DNA of 64,000 nucleotides from Chloroflexota bacterium (GCA_026707145.1 JAPOXK010000023.1:62001-126000); one strand, 5' to 3'. Positions 39,218 through 49,503 are shown, counted from the first letter of the stretch. Notes: generated by a model from the sequence alone, not told the origin. A program made the numbers and translations.

Positions 39218-40270
39218 CTAGTGGCGCCTCTCGTCCACGACATCCTGGGCGCCGGCGTCAAAGATGAGGCCGGGCGGGAGCGGCGGCTCTTGGCCCGGAG
39301 TACGGTGCGGCGGCGGGGGCTTGCGCCGGGGCTCGGTCGCGGCGGCCGGCGCCTTTTTCTTCGCGGGCTTGCCGGGCCGGCCGGCTTGCTTGGCGTGGGT
39401 CCGGGGCTTGCGCTCGCTGATGGGGGGCAGATCGGCGGGCGCTTTCCATTCCGGGCGGGCGTGGTCCAGGAGCTTCTCGACGCCCTCGATCCCCTCGGCG
39501 ATGCGGGGGCCGTACCACGTGAGCCAGCGTCCGTCGCAGAGGTAGATCCGGTTGTCCTGGACGGCGCGGAGGTCGCTGAGGACGCGCAGCTCGTCGCGGT
39601 GGCGCGGACGAAAGCGGTAGGGCTCGTCTGGGAGCAGGATGACTTCGGGGTCGGCGGCCTTGATCTCGGCGAGGGTCACCTGGGGATAGCGCGCGCCGCC
39701 GGGGTGGCTCTCGAATACGTTCTCCCCGCCCGCTAACCGGATCAGGTCGCCGGCGTAGGTGGCGCCGGCGACGGCCATGTAGGGGTTGCGCCAGATGGGG
39801 CAGAAGACGCGGACGCGGCGGCGGGTTTGGTTCAGCGTTTCCTGCCGCTCGTTCGCCTCGTTCATCTCTTGCACGATTCTGGGGCTGGCCGGAGTGCCGA
39901 CCAGCGCGCCGATCGTCTGGAACTCGTCGATCGCTTCGCGCACGGTGCGGGGATAGCCGACGAAGACGGTGAGGCCGGCGTCGATCAGGGCCTGGACGTC
40001 TTGCCGGCGATTCTCCTCGACGTTGGCGAGGACGAGGTCGGGCTTGAGCGCGGCGATGGCGTCGATGTCCGGGTCCTTGGTGCCCCCGACTTTGCGCAAG
40101 GCTGCGGTGAGGTCCGCGGGTTCGGCGCAGAACTTCGTGCAGGCGACGAGCTTGTTTCCCTGCCCGAGCGTGGCGACGGCTTCCGTGACGCTGGGGACGA
40201 GAGAGACAACCCGCGCGGGGGCACGCTCCAGCGTGACGGTGCGGCCCAAGGCGTCGGTAGCGGAGGGCAT
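39218..40270 (-). CDS. BtuF-like (cobalamin/siderophore) binding protein with K/P-rich C-terminal tail, no evident signal peptide
   Basis: TDALGRTVTLERAPARVVSLVPSVTEAVATLGQGNKLVACTKFC...DPDIDAIAALKPDLVLANVEENR...; start at ATG 40270. Confidence 0.75.
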   Translation of the reverse strand: MPSATDALGRTVTLERAPARVVSLVPSVTEAVATLGQGNKLVACTKFCAEPADLTAALRKVGGTKDPDIDAIAALKPDLVLANVEENRRQDVQALIDAGLTVFVGYPRTVREAIDEFQTIGALVGTPASPRIVQEMNEANERQETLNQTRRRVRVFCPIWRNPYMAVAGATYAGDLIRLAGGENVFESHPGGARYPQVTLAEIKAADPEVILLPDEPYRFRPRHRDELRVLSDLRAVQDNRIYLCDGRWLTWYGPRIAEGIEGVEKLLDHARPEWKAPADLPPISERKPRTHAKQAGRPGKPAKKKAPAAATEPRRKPPPPHRTPGQEPPLPPGLIFDAGAQDVVDERRH

Positions 40271-40427
40271 GAACCCGTGGAGAACCTCGTAAACACTGCA
40301 GGACGGCGGCGAGTATAGCACCCGTCCGGGGGCCGTTTTGCCTGCAACCGGGACGCGCACCCGATCCGTCCGGCCCGCGCATACAACCGAATACGCTGGT
40401 GGATCGTAGGAGTACGCAAAGGCGGAA

Positions 40428-41117
40428 GTGCCCTCGGGTATCCTCCCCAGTGTGGAACGTGCCGAGCGAAGCGATGAAGCATTGATGGATGCGATCGGCG
40501 CACAGGACGTGCGAGCTTTCGAGGCGCTCTACGACCGGTACGCCCGGTTGGTCTACTCCACCGCCTACGGCGTCTTGGAGGACGCGCAAAGCGCCGAAGA
40601 CGTGGTGCAGGAGGTATTCACGCGGCTGTGGAAAGCGCCGCAGCGCTACGTGCCCGCGCGCGGCAAGTTCTTCAGCTGGCTGCTGAGCGTGACGCGCAAC
40701 CTGGCGATCGATGAGTACCGCGCGCGGCGGCGGCGCATGCGCAACGAGCGGCAGATCGTCGACCACGCGGCGAGTGCGTTCATAGCGGACGAGTCTTCGC
40801 CTGGGGCGTTTCATGTGGTGGAGATGCGCGATCAACGTGCGTTGGTGCGAGAGGCGCTCGCAACGCTGCCGCCGGAGCAGCGCACGGCGATTGCGCTGGC
40901 CTATTACAAGGGCATGGCGCAGTCGGAGATCGCGGCGGCGCTGGACACGCCGTTGGGCACGGTGAAGACCCGCATCCGCTTGGGGATGCAGAAGCTGCGG
41001 ACGCAGCTGGACGAGCAGGTGGGGACGCGGGAGGGAGATGCGCCGCTGCGGGGCGAGGCGGCGGCGTCAACGGCGATCGATCGAGGGAGAGTGGGCGAAG
41101 CGGAGGAACCGGCGTGA
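40428..41117 (+). CDS. ECF-family RNA polymerase sigma factor
   Basis: DVRAFEALYDRYARLVYSTAYGVLEDAQSAEDVVQEVFTRLWKAP...LPPEQRTAIALAYYKGMAQSEIAAALDTPLGTVKTRIRLGMQKLR. Confidence 0.95.
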   Translation: MPSGILPSVERAERSDEALMDAIGAQDVRAFEALYDRYARLVYSTAYGVLEDAQSAEDVVQEVFTRLWKAPQRYVPARGKFFSWLLSVTRNLAIDEYRARRRRMRNERQIVDHAASAFIADESSPGAFHVVEMRDQRALVREALATLPPEQRTAIALAYYKGMAQSEIAAALDTPLGTVKTRIRLGMQKLRTQLDEQVGTREGDAPLRGEAAASTAIDRGRVGEAEEPA

Positions 41118-41998
41118 GGGGCGACGCCGCCGCGCGCGGACGGCGGCACGCGGCCGCCGCGGAGCTGCTGGCGGAGTACGCGCTCGCCGCTCTCGATCCG
41201 GAGGAGCACGCCCTGGTCGAGCGGCATCTCGATGACGACTGCGAGGATTGTGGCCGCACGCTGGCCGCGTTCCAAAGGGTCGCCGGCGCGCTGGCGCTGG
41301 CGACGCCGCTGGTGACGCCGGCTGCGCGGCTCAAGCAGCGCGTTCTCGCGCAGGCGGTCCGGGTGGAGACGGCGGAGGGGCAGCGGGGCGGCCTTTTGAC
41401 GGGCGCCGTCAGTGCGACCTGGCTCAGCGCCTTCCGGCGTCCCGGCGGGGTGGCGGCGATGGCGGCATCGGTTGGGGTGGCGGCCTTGGTCGGGCTGGCG
41501 ACCTGGAATGCCGTGCTGCACGATCGCGTCGGTGAGCTGGAGGGTGAGAGCAGCGTGCTGGCGGTGCCCGTCCAAGAGCTCGCATTGGAGGAGGGGCGCA
41601 CGCTTATCGCCGAAGGAACGCCAGAGCCGGGCTTCGCCACGCAGGAGGCGCTGTTCTCGCTCTCCGAGCCGGACACCGAGATCATGTCGTTACGCCGCAC
41701 CGAGATGGCGCCGACGGCCCAGGCGCGCATGATCTGGGAGCCGCAGAAGCGGGTCTACACCCTGGTCGCGCACGGATTGCCGCCGACGGTGCAGGATACG
41801 GTCTATATCGTGTGGGTGGAGACGGCGGACGGGGGCAGGCGGGTCGGGCATTTCTACGTGGACCAGTCGGGGCGCGGCTTCGTCCGCCGTTACTTGGAGG
41901 GGCATTGGGACGAAGCGACGGGCTTCATCGTGACGCTGGAGCCCGGCATGCACGTGGGCCAACGCACGGCCGATCCGGTGCTGCTGCTCGATTATTAG
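41114..41998 (+). CDS. Anti-sigma factor (RskA-like)
   Basis: Overlaps the sigma gene (GTGA); LLAEYALAALDPEEHALVERHL; one TM segment; C-terminal LPPTVQDTVYIVWVETADGGRRVGHFYVDQSG. Confidence 0.85.
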   Translation: MRGDAAARGRRHAAAAELLAEYALAALDPEEHALVERHLDDDCEDCGRTLAAFQRVAGALALATPLVTPAARLKQRVLAQAVRVETAEGQRGGLLTGAVSATWLSAFRRPGGVAAMAASVGVAALVGLATWNAVLHDRVGELEGESSVLAVPVQELALEEGRTLIAEGTPEPGFATQEALFSLSEPDTEIMSLRRTEMAPTAQARMIWEPQKRVYTLVAHGLPPTVQDTVYIVWVETADGGRRVGHFYVDQSGRGFVRRYLEGHWDEATGFIVTLEPGMHVGQRTADPVLLLDY

Positions 41999-42078
41999 AT
42001 CTTTTCTAGTTCTCTTCGCTCGCCGGATCGCCGCAAGCTGCTAGGCTACGCTACTCCCGAGTGGCCGCTGGAGGATCC

Positions 42079-42933
42079 ATGGCACCTGCATCCGAAGCCG
42101 TGCTTGAGAAAACGGCCTCGCGGGCGGACGCCGCTGCGATCGCGGTGGAGCAGCTGACGACGGGGTACGCGGGTCATCATCCGGCGATCGAGGGGGTCGA
42201 GTTCGCCATTCCGGCCGGGGAGCTCGTGGGGCTGATCGGCCCCAACGGCGCGGGCAAGAGCACGCTGATCAAGACGTTGCTGGGGTTGATCGAGCCTTGG
42301 CGGGGTCGCGTGCGGGTGTTGGGGGAGGAGCCGGCCGAGGCGCGGCGGCACGTGGGCTACATGCCGCAAGCGGAGCAGGTGGATTGGAACTTTCCGGCGA
42401 CGGTCGGCGACGTGGTCGCCATGGGCGCCTACCGGCCCTGGTTCGGGCGGCGGCAGCCGCGGCGCCGCGTGTCACGGGCGACCATCACGGCGGCGATGGA
42501 TCGCGTGGGAGTGCGCGCGTTGGAGAAGCGGCAGATCGCGGAGCTCAGCGGCGGCCAGCAGCGGCGCGTGCTGCTCGCGCGGGCCCTGGTGAAGGATCCG
42601 GCGATCTTCATCTTGGACGAGCCGGCTGCCGGGCTCGATGCGGGCGTGGAAGAGGACATGCTGGATCTCTTCGATGAGCTCGTGGCGGAAGGGAAGACGC
42701 TGATCGTGGCGACGCACGACATTGCCTGCGTCTACCGGCGCTACGACCGGGCGTTGTTGCTCGACCAGCGCTTGGTGGCGCAAGGGGCGCCGCAGGAGGT
42801 CCTGACGGAAGAGACGCTGACGGGGGCCTTCGGCCGCCATGTGATGGTGTTCGAGGTAGGGCGGCAGACGTACGCGACGGAGCCGCACGCGCACCCGCAC
42901 GGGCGTCATCCAGCGGAGTTCGAGGGCCACTAG
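42079..42933 (+). CDS. Zn/Mn-type metal ABC transporter ATP-binding protein
   Basis: GLIGPNGAGKSTLIKTLLGL...HVGYMPQAEQVDWNFPATVGDVVAMGAY...LSGGQQRRVLLARAL...FILDEPAAGLD. Confidence 0.9.
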   Translation: MAPASEAVLEKTASRADAAAIAVEQLTTGYAGHHPAIEGVEFAIPAGELVGLIGPNGAGKSTLIKTLLGLIEPWRGRVRVLGEEPAEARRHVGYMPQAEQVDWNFPATVGDVVAMGAYRPWFGRRQPRRRVSRATITAAMDRVGVRALEKRQIAELSGGQQRRVLLARALVKDPAIFILDEPAAGLDAGVEEDMLDLFDELVAEGKTLIVATHDIACVYRRYDRALLLDQRLVAQGAPQEVLTEETLTGAFGRHVMVFEVGRQTYATEPHAHPHGRHPAEFEGH

Positions 42934-42987
42934 CCGCCGCCGATCTTCGCTGAGTGTCCCGGCGAGAAGTACGCTGCTCGCGGGCGT

Positions 42988-43559
42988 CTAGTCGCGATAC
43001 GTGCGCCACTCGAAGAGGTCGCCGGGTTCGACTGCAGCGTAGAGATCCGCATGGGAAATGCCGCGGGTATCAGCCGTGTGGATCAGGAGAACCGTGGCCG
43101 TGCCGTTGCGCAGCCCCTCGTAGGTGGTCACAACGCTGGCCGGATCGTCCAGATCGGCGAGGAAGGCGTAGTGGCCCGTATCCGCCACCGCACCACTGCG
43201 GTCGTAGGTGTCGTAGGGGAGGGGCGCGATCGCGGCTACCGGGACCGTGACTTCCGGTGGCGGAGTGGCTGGTTCCGGTGTGGGCGGTTCCGCTGGTGCG
43301 GCTGCCTGTTCTGGGGTAGCTGTCGGGATAGGCGAAGCCTCGTCCGTTGACGGGGATGCGTCCGGTGCGGGCGTGGCCGGTGCTGGCGGCTCGACGGGTA
43401 CGGTGGTCTCTGGAGCGGGCTCAGTGGGCGCGGACGGTGGGTCTTCGTCCGATGACTACCGCACGCCGCCAGGCTGCTCGCCAGCGCCAGCGCCAGCGCC
43501 AGGGCGAGGCCGGCGGCGAGCAGAAGTGCTGCAAAACGCCGCGCACAGAGGACCGGCAT
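42988..43559 (-). pseudogene. Frameshifted lipoprotein, paralog of 723-2133
   Basis: Signal peptide/lipobox ALALASSLAACG in one frame, then S-DEDPPSAPTEPAPETTVPVEPPAPATPAP...PYDTYDRSGAVADTGHYAFLADLDDPASVVTTYEGLRNGT in another; break near 43455. Confidence 0.55.
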
Positions 43560-43685
43560 GGTGCTCTCTCCGACCGTCTTGTCCAAGTTAACGCCGCCGG
43601 CAACGGTCTGGTTCTGCCGGCACCGCACTGCCGCTCGCGCGCGGCGCCCTCTCCGAGCCGGGCCGGAGCGGCGCGTTTCATCAAC

Positions 43686-44102
43686 TCAGTCCGGCCACTC
43701 CCCTTCGACGATGTGCTGGCGGCCGGCGAAGCCGTCGCTGATCTCGTGCCACCAGTGAATGGTCGGTTCGCCGCGGCGCCAGCAGAGATAGACGCGGCGG
43801 CCCTCGCGCAGGGCGAGGAAGTCCAGCAACCCTTGCTCCGGGTCTTTGAGTTCGGCGCCGAGTGCGTGCAGGGCCTGGAGCGCACGCCGGAGGTCCGCGC
43901 CGAGCTCCGCGGTCTCCCGCTCTTGCTCGCGCGTGTCCGCATGGGCGGAGCCGCCGTTGGAGGCGGCGGAGCGCTGGATCGTCTCCATGATGGTCTGGAG
44001 CGTCTGTAGGCGGCGCTGCTTGGTCACGAACTCTTCGATGATCGGCGCGACCTGCGGGATCAGGCCCCGCGCTTCCGCCAGCGTGAAGATCCGTTCAGAC
44101 AT
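43686..44102 (-). CDS. DUF2203-family protein
   Basis: MSERIFTLAEARGLIPQVAPIIEEFVTKQRRLQTL...FLALREGRRVYLCWRRGEPTIHWWHEISDGFAGRQHI. Confidence 0.75.
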   Translation of the reverse strand: MSERIFTLAEARGLIPQVAPIIEEFVTKQRRLQTLQTIMETIQRSAASNGGSAHADTREQERETAELGADLRRALQALHALGAELKDPEQGLLDFLALREGRRVYLCWRRGEPTIHWWHEISDGFAGRQHIVEGEWPD

Positions 44103-44120
44103 GCGGGCACTCCAGGGCGC

Positions 44121-46184
44121 TTAGGCGATGGGGTCGGGATCGACGGCCGGATCGCGCTCGGCGACGTGCACGATGGGAGCGAGAGCGCGCCGAACGGCGG
44201 ATTCGACGGCAGGTTCGGCGAGCACCGTGAGGAGGTCGTTGGCCTCGATCTCCACGTCGCCGCGGGGGATGACGACGGCGTCGTCGCGGTGGATGGTGGT
44301 TACGACGGCCTCCTTGGGCAGCGAGATCTCCCTGAGACGCCGGCCGACCAACTCGGAGTCCGGCTCGACGGCGACCTCGATGAGGACCGCCCCGGCGAGG
44401 CGCTGTACGGGGCTGGTGGGGCGCTGGGGGGGAGCTTGACCGGCGGGGCGGCGCGAGAGCGCACGGATGACGTCCTGGTGATTGATGATACCGAGCAGCC
44501 GCCGGCGGTCCCAGCGTGCCACCACGGGGAGGTGACGTACGCCATGCTCCGCGAACAGCGAGACGACGGTGCGCAGGCTGTCGTCCGGATAGGTGCGGAG
44601 AGGGCTGCTGACGGCGAGGTCGCGAGCGGTGAGCTCGGCGGCGGTGCGGTCGAGCGCGGCGGTGAAGTCGGTGGTGGTGAGAATGCCGCGGAAATGCCCC
44701 TCGGGGTCGGTGACGGCGATGATGCTGGAGTCGGTTTCGCTGAAGACGCGGGCGAGATCTTCGAGCGTGGCGTCGTTGGCGGCTAGGGGGATGTCAGTGC
44801 GCATCGCTTCGGCGACGGTCCCTTGGTCCATTTCGAAGCCGCCCGGCTCTTCGCGCAGCTGGATGCCGGTCCGGCTGAGTTTGATCGAGTAGATCGTATC
44901 GCGGGTGATGATCTGGGCGAGGGCGGTGGCGATGGCGACGCCGGTCATGAGAGGCAGGATGAGGGAGTAGTCCCTGGTGAGCTCGAAGACGATGAAGAGG
45001 GAGGTGATGGGTGCGCGGGCGGCGGCGGCGAAGACCGCCGCCATGCCGACGATGGCGTAGGCGCCCGAGGGCGCGACGGAATCGGGGAAGAGGCTGGCAT
45101 AGCCTTCTCCGAGAAGGCCGCCGAGCATCGCCCCGAGGAAGAGGGAGGGAGCGAAGACGCCGCCCGAGGCGCCGCCGCCCAAGGTCAGCGAGGTGGCGAC
45201 GACCTTGAGCACGAGGAGCAAGGCAAGGGTGCCGGTGGCGATGCCGCCGACCGTGGCCGCTTCGATCGCGCCGAAGCCGGTGCCGAAGAGTTCGTCGTGC
45301 CAGAGGCCGAGGGCGCCGACGCCCAAGAGGGCGAGGGTGAGCTTGAGGTAGGGCGAGCTGGGGAGCCACTCGATCAGGCTCTCGAAGCCGTAGAGGGTAC
45401 GCACGAAGAGGATGCCTGTGACGGCGGCGGCGACACCGAGGATGGCGTAGAGCCCGATCTCAATGGTGGACTCCAGCTCGAGTTCGCGGGGGAGGAGGAT
45501 GCCGGGCCGGTCGCCGAAGAAGGCGATCGCGATCATGTTCGCGACGACGGCGCTGACGACCACGAGCGTGAAGTTGCGAACGTTGAAGCGGCGCAGGATC
45601 ACCTCCAGCGCGAAAAAGACGCCGGCGATCGGCGCGTTGAAGGTGGCGGCGATCCCGCCGGCGGCGCCGCCCGCGACCATGAGCGTCACCATCTCGGGCG
45701 GCTGGCGCATCACTTGCCCGATCGAGGAGGCGAGGGCGGCGCCGATCTGGACGATCGGGCCCTCGCGCCCGACGGATCCGCCGGCGCCGATCGTGAGCGC
45801 GGAGGCGAGTGTCTTGACGGCGGCCACGCGGGGGCGGATGCGCCCGCCCTCGGTCTCGACGGCGCGCATGACCTCGGGAACTCCGTGGCCCTTGGCCTCG
45901 CTGGCGAAGCGGAAAACCAGGATGCCGACCGGGAGGGCGACCACGGCGGGGATCAGGAACAGAGTCCAGTGCCCTAGGGCGTTCTCCAGCGCGCCGGCCA
46001 AGTCGCCGAGGAGGAGATCGTTGAAGCCTTCGAGAGCTTCGGTGAACGCGACCGCTCCCAAGCCGGCCGCGACACCGACGGCGAGCGCGAGCGCGAAGGG
46101 GGTGAAGTCCGCCGGCACCCGCATGCGGTAGAGGGTGCGGAGGGGCGCTTGGACGCGGGAGGCCGTCGCGTCCGCGAGAGTCAT
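44121..46184 (-). CDS. clcA: ClC chloride channel/antiporter with CBS pair and RCK_C/TrkA-C domain
   Basis: GAGGSVGREGPIVQIG; GAAGGIAATFNAPIAGVFFALE; LGGGASGGVFAPSLFLGA; CBS and LVGRRLREISLPKEAVVTTIHRDDAVVIPRGDVEIEANDLLTVL. Confidence 0.95.
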   Translation of the reverse strand: MTLADATASRVQAPLRTLYRMRVPADFTPFALALAVGVAAGLGAVAFTEALEGFNDLLLGDLAGALENALGHWTLFLIPAVVALPVGILVFRFASEAKGHGVPEVMRAVETEGGRIRPRVAAVKTLASALTIGAGGSVGREGPIVQIGAALASSIGQVMRQPPEMVTLMVAGGAAGGIAATFNAPIAGVFFALEVILRRFNVRNFTLVVVSAVVANMIAIAFFGDRPGILLPRELELESTIEIGLYAILGVAAAVTGILFVRTLYGFESLIEWLPSSPYLKLTLALLGVGALGLWHDELFGTGFGAIEAATVGGIATGTLALLLVLKVVATSLTLGGGASGGVFAPSLFLGAMLGGLLGEGYASLFPDSVAPSGAYAIVGMAAVFAAAARAPITSLFIVFELTRDYSLILPLMTGVAIATALAQIITRDTIYSIKLSRTGIQLREEPGGFEMDQGTVAEAMRTDIPLAANDATLEDLARVFSETDSSIIAVTDPEGHFRGILTTTDFTAALDRTAAELTARDLAVSSPLRTYPDDSLRTVVSLFAEHGVRHLPVVARWDRRRLLGIINHQDVIRALSRRPAGQAPPQRPTSPVQRLAGAVLIEVAVEPDSELVGRRLREISLPKEAVVTTIHRDDAVVIPRGDVEIEANDLLTVLAEPAVESAVRRALAPIVHVAERDPAVDPDPIA

Positions 46185-46286
46185 GGGTTAGGCACGCGCA
46201 GCCGGCGCGGACGCGGGGGGCGCTGGTGGGGAGGGGTCGACGCGATTCACCTGCGATCGGTTCCGTGGACCGATTGGAAGCACACC

Positions 46287-47891
46287 TTAGAAGGGGCAGA
46301 GCTCTTCTGTGCCTGGGGCGGTAGCGGCACTGTAGCCGAACTGACTCCAGAAGGTACGGAACTGATCGGCGAGGGGGGCAAGCTCGTTGTTGAGGGTGGC
46401 GCAGCCGGCGCTGACATCGTTGCTGCCGGCGTAGCCGCTGAGGAAGGCGTTGGCGAGGCGGGCGTGCAGCCCTTCTTCGGTTGCGCCGAGCTGCGCTGCG
46501 GAGATGGCGGCGGCCGTATCGCCCTGGAGCGCAAGCACGATGGCCCGGCGCAAGTGGGAGAAGGCGGTGAGTTCGGCTCGCTCGTTGGGGATCTCGCCGG
46601 TCTGGAGGGCGGCGTTGCCGACCGCTTCCTCGTAGGCGGCCAGGGCGTCCTGGTAAGCGCCGGCGGCGAAGGCTTCGTTGCCGGGCACGATCGTGCAAAT
46701 GAGGGAGTCGCTGGAGCTGCTGTCCCCTTCGATGAGCTGGAGGGTGCCGGAGTGGGCGCTGTAGAGGAGGCCGCCCGTGCCGCAGGCCGGTCCGGCGTTC
46801 GGGGAGCCGGTGGCATCGCTGGCGATGGTGATATCCGCAACGCCGTCGCCGGTGCGGTCGCTAAAGTCGAATAGGGCAGCGCCGGCGATCTCGATCAAAC
46901 CCGCTGCGAGGTCCACATACGTCTGCGTGTCGCTATCCCAGCTAAGGACGTGCAGGATGGTGACGCATCCCGAGGCGCTGCAGTCAACTTCTTGGAAGGT
47001 GATGTCGGGCCACACGTCGCCGTTGATATCGCGTGTGTGCAGGACGGCGACATCGAAGGCTGGGCCGGTCGCGGAGAGTTGGTAGGCGACACGGAAGCTC
47101 GTGCCATCATCGCCAGAGGGCTCGAAGATGACAAGGTCGCTGCTGATCTGTGAGAAGTCAGAAGGGGTGGGATCCGTGAAGATAATGGCGGCGCTGCTGT
47201 ACCCGTCCAGGTTGGTGTCGACGAGATTGCAGCGGTCGCCTCCGAAGACGGGTGGCATGCCCCACTCGTTGAAGAGCGGGATGATGCAGTCGCCGACGCT
47301 TTGGCGCGCGTCGATCCAGGCAAGAGCGCTGTCGGCGAAGGTGGTGAAACCCGCGGGCCGGTCCGGCACGGCGGTGTCGTCCGTAACGGTTTCGAGGCCG
47401 GAGTCGGCCGCTTGGGGCGGGATAATCAGCTCTTGGCCGATGTCGATTCTGTCCGGATTCGTGAGGTTGTTGGCTTCGACGATGGCGTTGACGGTGACGC
47501 CAAATTGCACCGCGATCAATCCGATCGTGTCGCCCGGCTGCACGATGTAGATGATGTCTCCCTCGCGGGGCTCGATCTGACGCGAAGCGTCCGGGACGTT
47601 GGCAGGACTGCCTGCTTCCAAGATGATGGCAGGATCTTCGGGGGCGACAGGGCGGTCTTCCAGGCGATCTTCAAAGGGAGTGTCGGCAGGCTCGCCGGGG
47701 ACCGCGTCCGTGGGAGGGGGTTGGACGCCCGCGGTGGGGTCAACGTCGTCGAAGTTCGGGGTGCGGTCCTCGCCCGAGCCGGGCGCTACGTTTTCCGTGC
47801 TGAACAGGTCGTCTCCACCGCCGCACGCCACCAGGGCCACACACAGAAGAGAGATGCCCAGGAGGGCGATCGGTCGGCGCTTCCGCATCAT
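46287..47891 (-). CDS. LysM-domain lipoprotein
   Basis: LLCVALVACGGG lipobox; IIYIVQPGDTIGLIAVQFGVTVNAIVEANNLTNPDRIDIGQELIIP. Confidence 0.85.
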   Translation of the reverse strand: MMRKRRPIALLGISLLCVALVACGGGDDLFSTENVAPGSGEDRTPNFDDVDPTAGVQPPPTDAVPGEPADTPFEDRLEDRPVAPEDPAIILEAGSPANVPDASRQIEPREGDIIYIVQPGDTIGLIAVQFGVTVNAIVEANNLTNPDRIDIGQELIIPPQAADSGLETVTDDTAVPDRPAGFTTFADSALAWIDARQSVGDCIIPLFNEWGMPPVFGGDRCNLVDTNLDGYSSAAIIFTDPTPSDFSQISSDLVIFEPSGDDGTSFRVAYQLSATGPAFDVAVLHTRDINGDVWPDITFQEVDCSASGCVTILHVLSWDSDTQTYVDLAAGLIEIAGAALFDFSDRTGDGVADITIASDATGSPNAGPACGTGGLLYSAHSGTLQLIEGDSSSSDSLICTIVPGNEAFAAGAYQDALAAYEEAVGNAALQTGEIPNERAELTAFSHLRRAIVLALQGDTAAAISAAQLGATEEGLHARLANAFLSGYAGSNDVSAGCATLNNELAPLADQFRTFWSQFGYSAATAPGTEELCPF

Positions 47892-48020
47892 ATTCTCTGC
47901 TTGTCCCCGACCCTATTCGGTACTGTAGCGCGACACGTTGGCTGGCGCTCGTGCGGCCGGCCGCGGCGCTTTGCTTTCACTAGGTTCCAACGTTCGGCGA
48001 CGGCAGTTGGTTCCCCGGCC

Positions 48021-48488
48021 TTAGCGGCCACTGGATCCGAAACCGCTGCTGCCCCGGTCGGTCGTGGTCAGTTCGTCCACTTCGAGAACCTCGGTTCGCA
48101 ACACGGGGGCGACGACCAGCTGTGCGATGCGGTCGCCGTGACGGATGGGGAAGGAACGGCCGGGGTCACCACGGAAGGCCATGTCGACCAGCACTTCGCC
48201 GCGGTAGTCGCTGTCGATGGTGCCGAAGGCGACGACGACTCCTTGGCGAGACAGCCCCGATCGCGGTCGGACCTGCACCTCGTAGCCTGGCGGGGGCTCG
48301 ACGGCGATGCCCGTGCCGATGAGCTGGGGCATGGCCGTGAGATTGAGGGTCTCTCCGGCCCCGCCGAGGTCGGCGTAGAGGTCCAGGCCGGAGCTGCCCG
48401 GGGTTGCGCGCACGGGAAGGCGAGCGCTGGCGCGCAGGCGCTGGACTTTGAGGGTTGGAATGTCCGCATTACACATGCAGAAAAGCAC
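48021..48488 (-). CDS. dut: dUTP diphosphatase
   Basis: ATPGSSGLDLYAD...VRPRSGLSRQGVVVAFGTIDSDYRGEV...FPIRHGDRIAQLVVAPV...RGSSGFGSSG. Confidence 0.95.
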   Translation of the reverse strand: MLFCMCNADIPTLKVQRLRASARLPVRATPGSSGLDLYADLGGAGETLNLTAMPQLIGTGIAVEPPPGYEVQVRPRSGLSRQGVVVAFGTIDSDYRGEVLVDMAFRGDPGRSFPIRHGDRIAQLVVAPVLRTEVLEVDELTTTDRGSSGFGSSGR

Positions 48489-48660
48489 TTATTTTATAGG
48501 TAGAATGACAAATCTACGTTCCGTCATTATCACTTAGTGTATTCCGCACGATGGGACACTCCCAGGGCGCATCCGACGGGTAGGCGACCGCAACGCGCGG
48601 GTACACTCCACCACGCTCCAACAGTGCCTGTTCGGTCGGGAGAATCGGTCCACCTTCGGA

Positions 48661-49224
48661 TCAAGTGAGCGCGTTCCGGACCACGCCATCGTTGAGGAGC
48701 GCTGCTAGCTCGGAGAACGGTCCTTCATCGGTTCCTTCCTCCGGCACGTCCCAGAAGACGGTGCGGAGGCTCCCGTCGCCGATATGGTCCAGCAGCAACG
48801 CCAGCACCCGGGCGCGGCGCTCGGGAGCGATCTCGAAGTAGTCACAGAGACTCCGCAGCGGGATCCCGAGCCGCGAGCGGCCGTTCACGCGCACCTTCAC
48901 CCCCTTGAGGTTGCCGTGCTTGACATGCCAGGAGATGCTCTGCGGCGTCATGTCGAAGAGGCGCGCCGCCTGATCGCGGGAGAGGATCACGTCATCCATC
49001 GGGTAGTAAATGGCCGGGGTGGGGGAGATGCTTGCGTCCGCCAGCGAGAACCCCACCTGTTGGCGCTCATCCAGGTCCGGTGCCATGTCGACCGAGACCA
49101 AGGCGTTCGCGAGCGATTCCCAGGAAACGTCGTACGTCCGCGCGAGCTTCCACAGCTGCTCGCCCATTTGCTGCAGCATCTTCTGGTCCGGATCGATCCT
49201 CATCTTCGGGTCGGGATCGGCCAT
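48661..49224 (-). CDS. Phage-like DNA-binding regulator (HTH)
   Basis: DVILSRDQAARLFDMTPQSISWHVKHGNLKGVKVRVNGRSRLGIPLRSLCDYF. Confidence 0.55.
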   Translation of the reverse strand: MADPDPKMRIDPDQKMLQQMGEQLWKLARTYDVSWESLANALVSVDMAPDLDERQQVGFSLADASISPTPAIYYPMDDVILSRDQAARLFDMTPQSISWHVKHGNLKGVKVRVNGRSRLGIPLRSLCDYFEIAPERRARVLALLLDHIGDGSLRTVFWDVPEEGTDEGPFSELAALLNDGVVRNALT

Positions 49225-49407
49225 CGTCCTCGCTTTGCCTGCCCTGGCTCGCCGACCATCACACGATGGAACAAGCAATAGCGTACCGCAGCGCCGCTGG
49301 CAACGAGGCGGGGATTATATAGCTGAGTACCCGGGCCGATAGAACGGCAGTTGGCGTTGCCAGTCTTGCGAACGCTGCGTAAGGTGGAGAAGAGGGAGGA
49401 CGTGATC

Positions 49408-49503
49408 ATGCCGCGAAAGCCAACGGACCTCCGCATTCCCACGACCCCCGAGAAGCTGGTACAGGCGATACTCAAGCCACCGAAGAAGAAGCCCGCGCGA
49501 TAG
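49408..49503 (+). CDS. 31-aa basic small ORF
   Basis: MPRKPTDLRIPTTPEKLVQAILKPPKKKPAR*, preceded by aagagggagg. Confidence 0.4.
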   Translation: MPRKPTDLRIPTTPEKLVQAILKPPKKKPAR

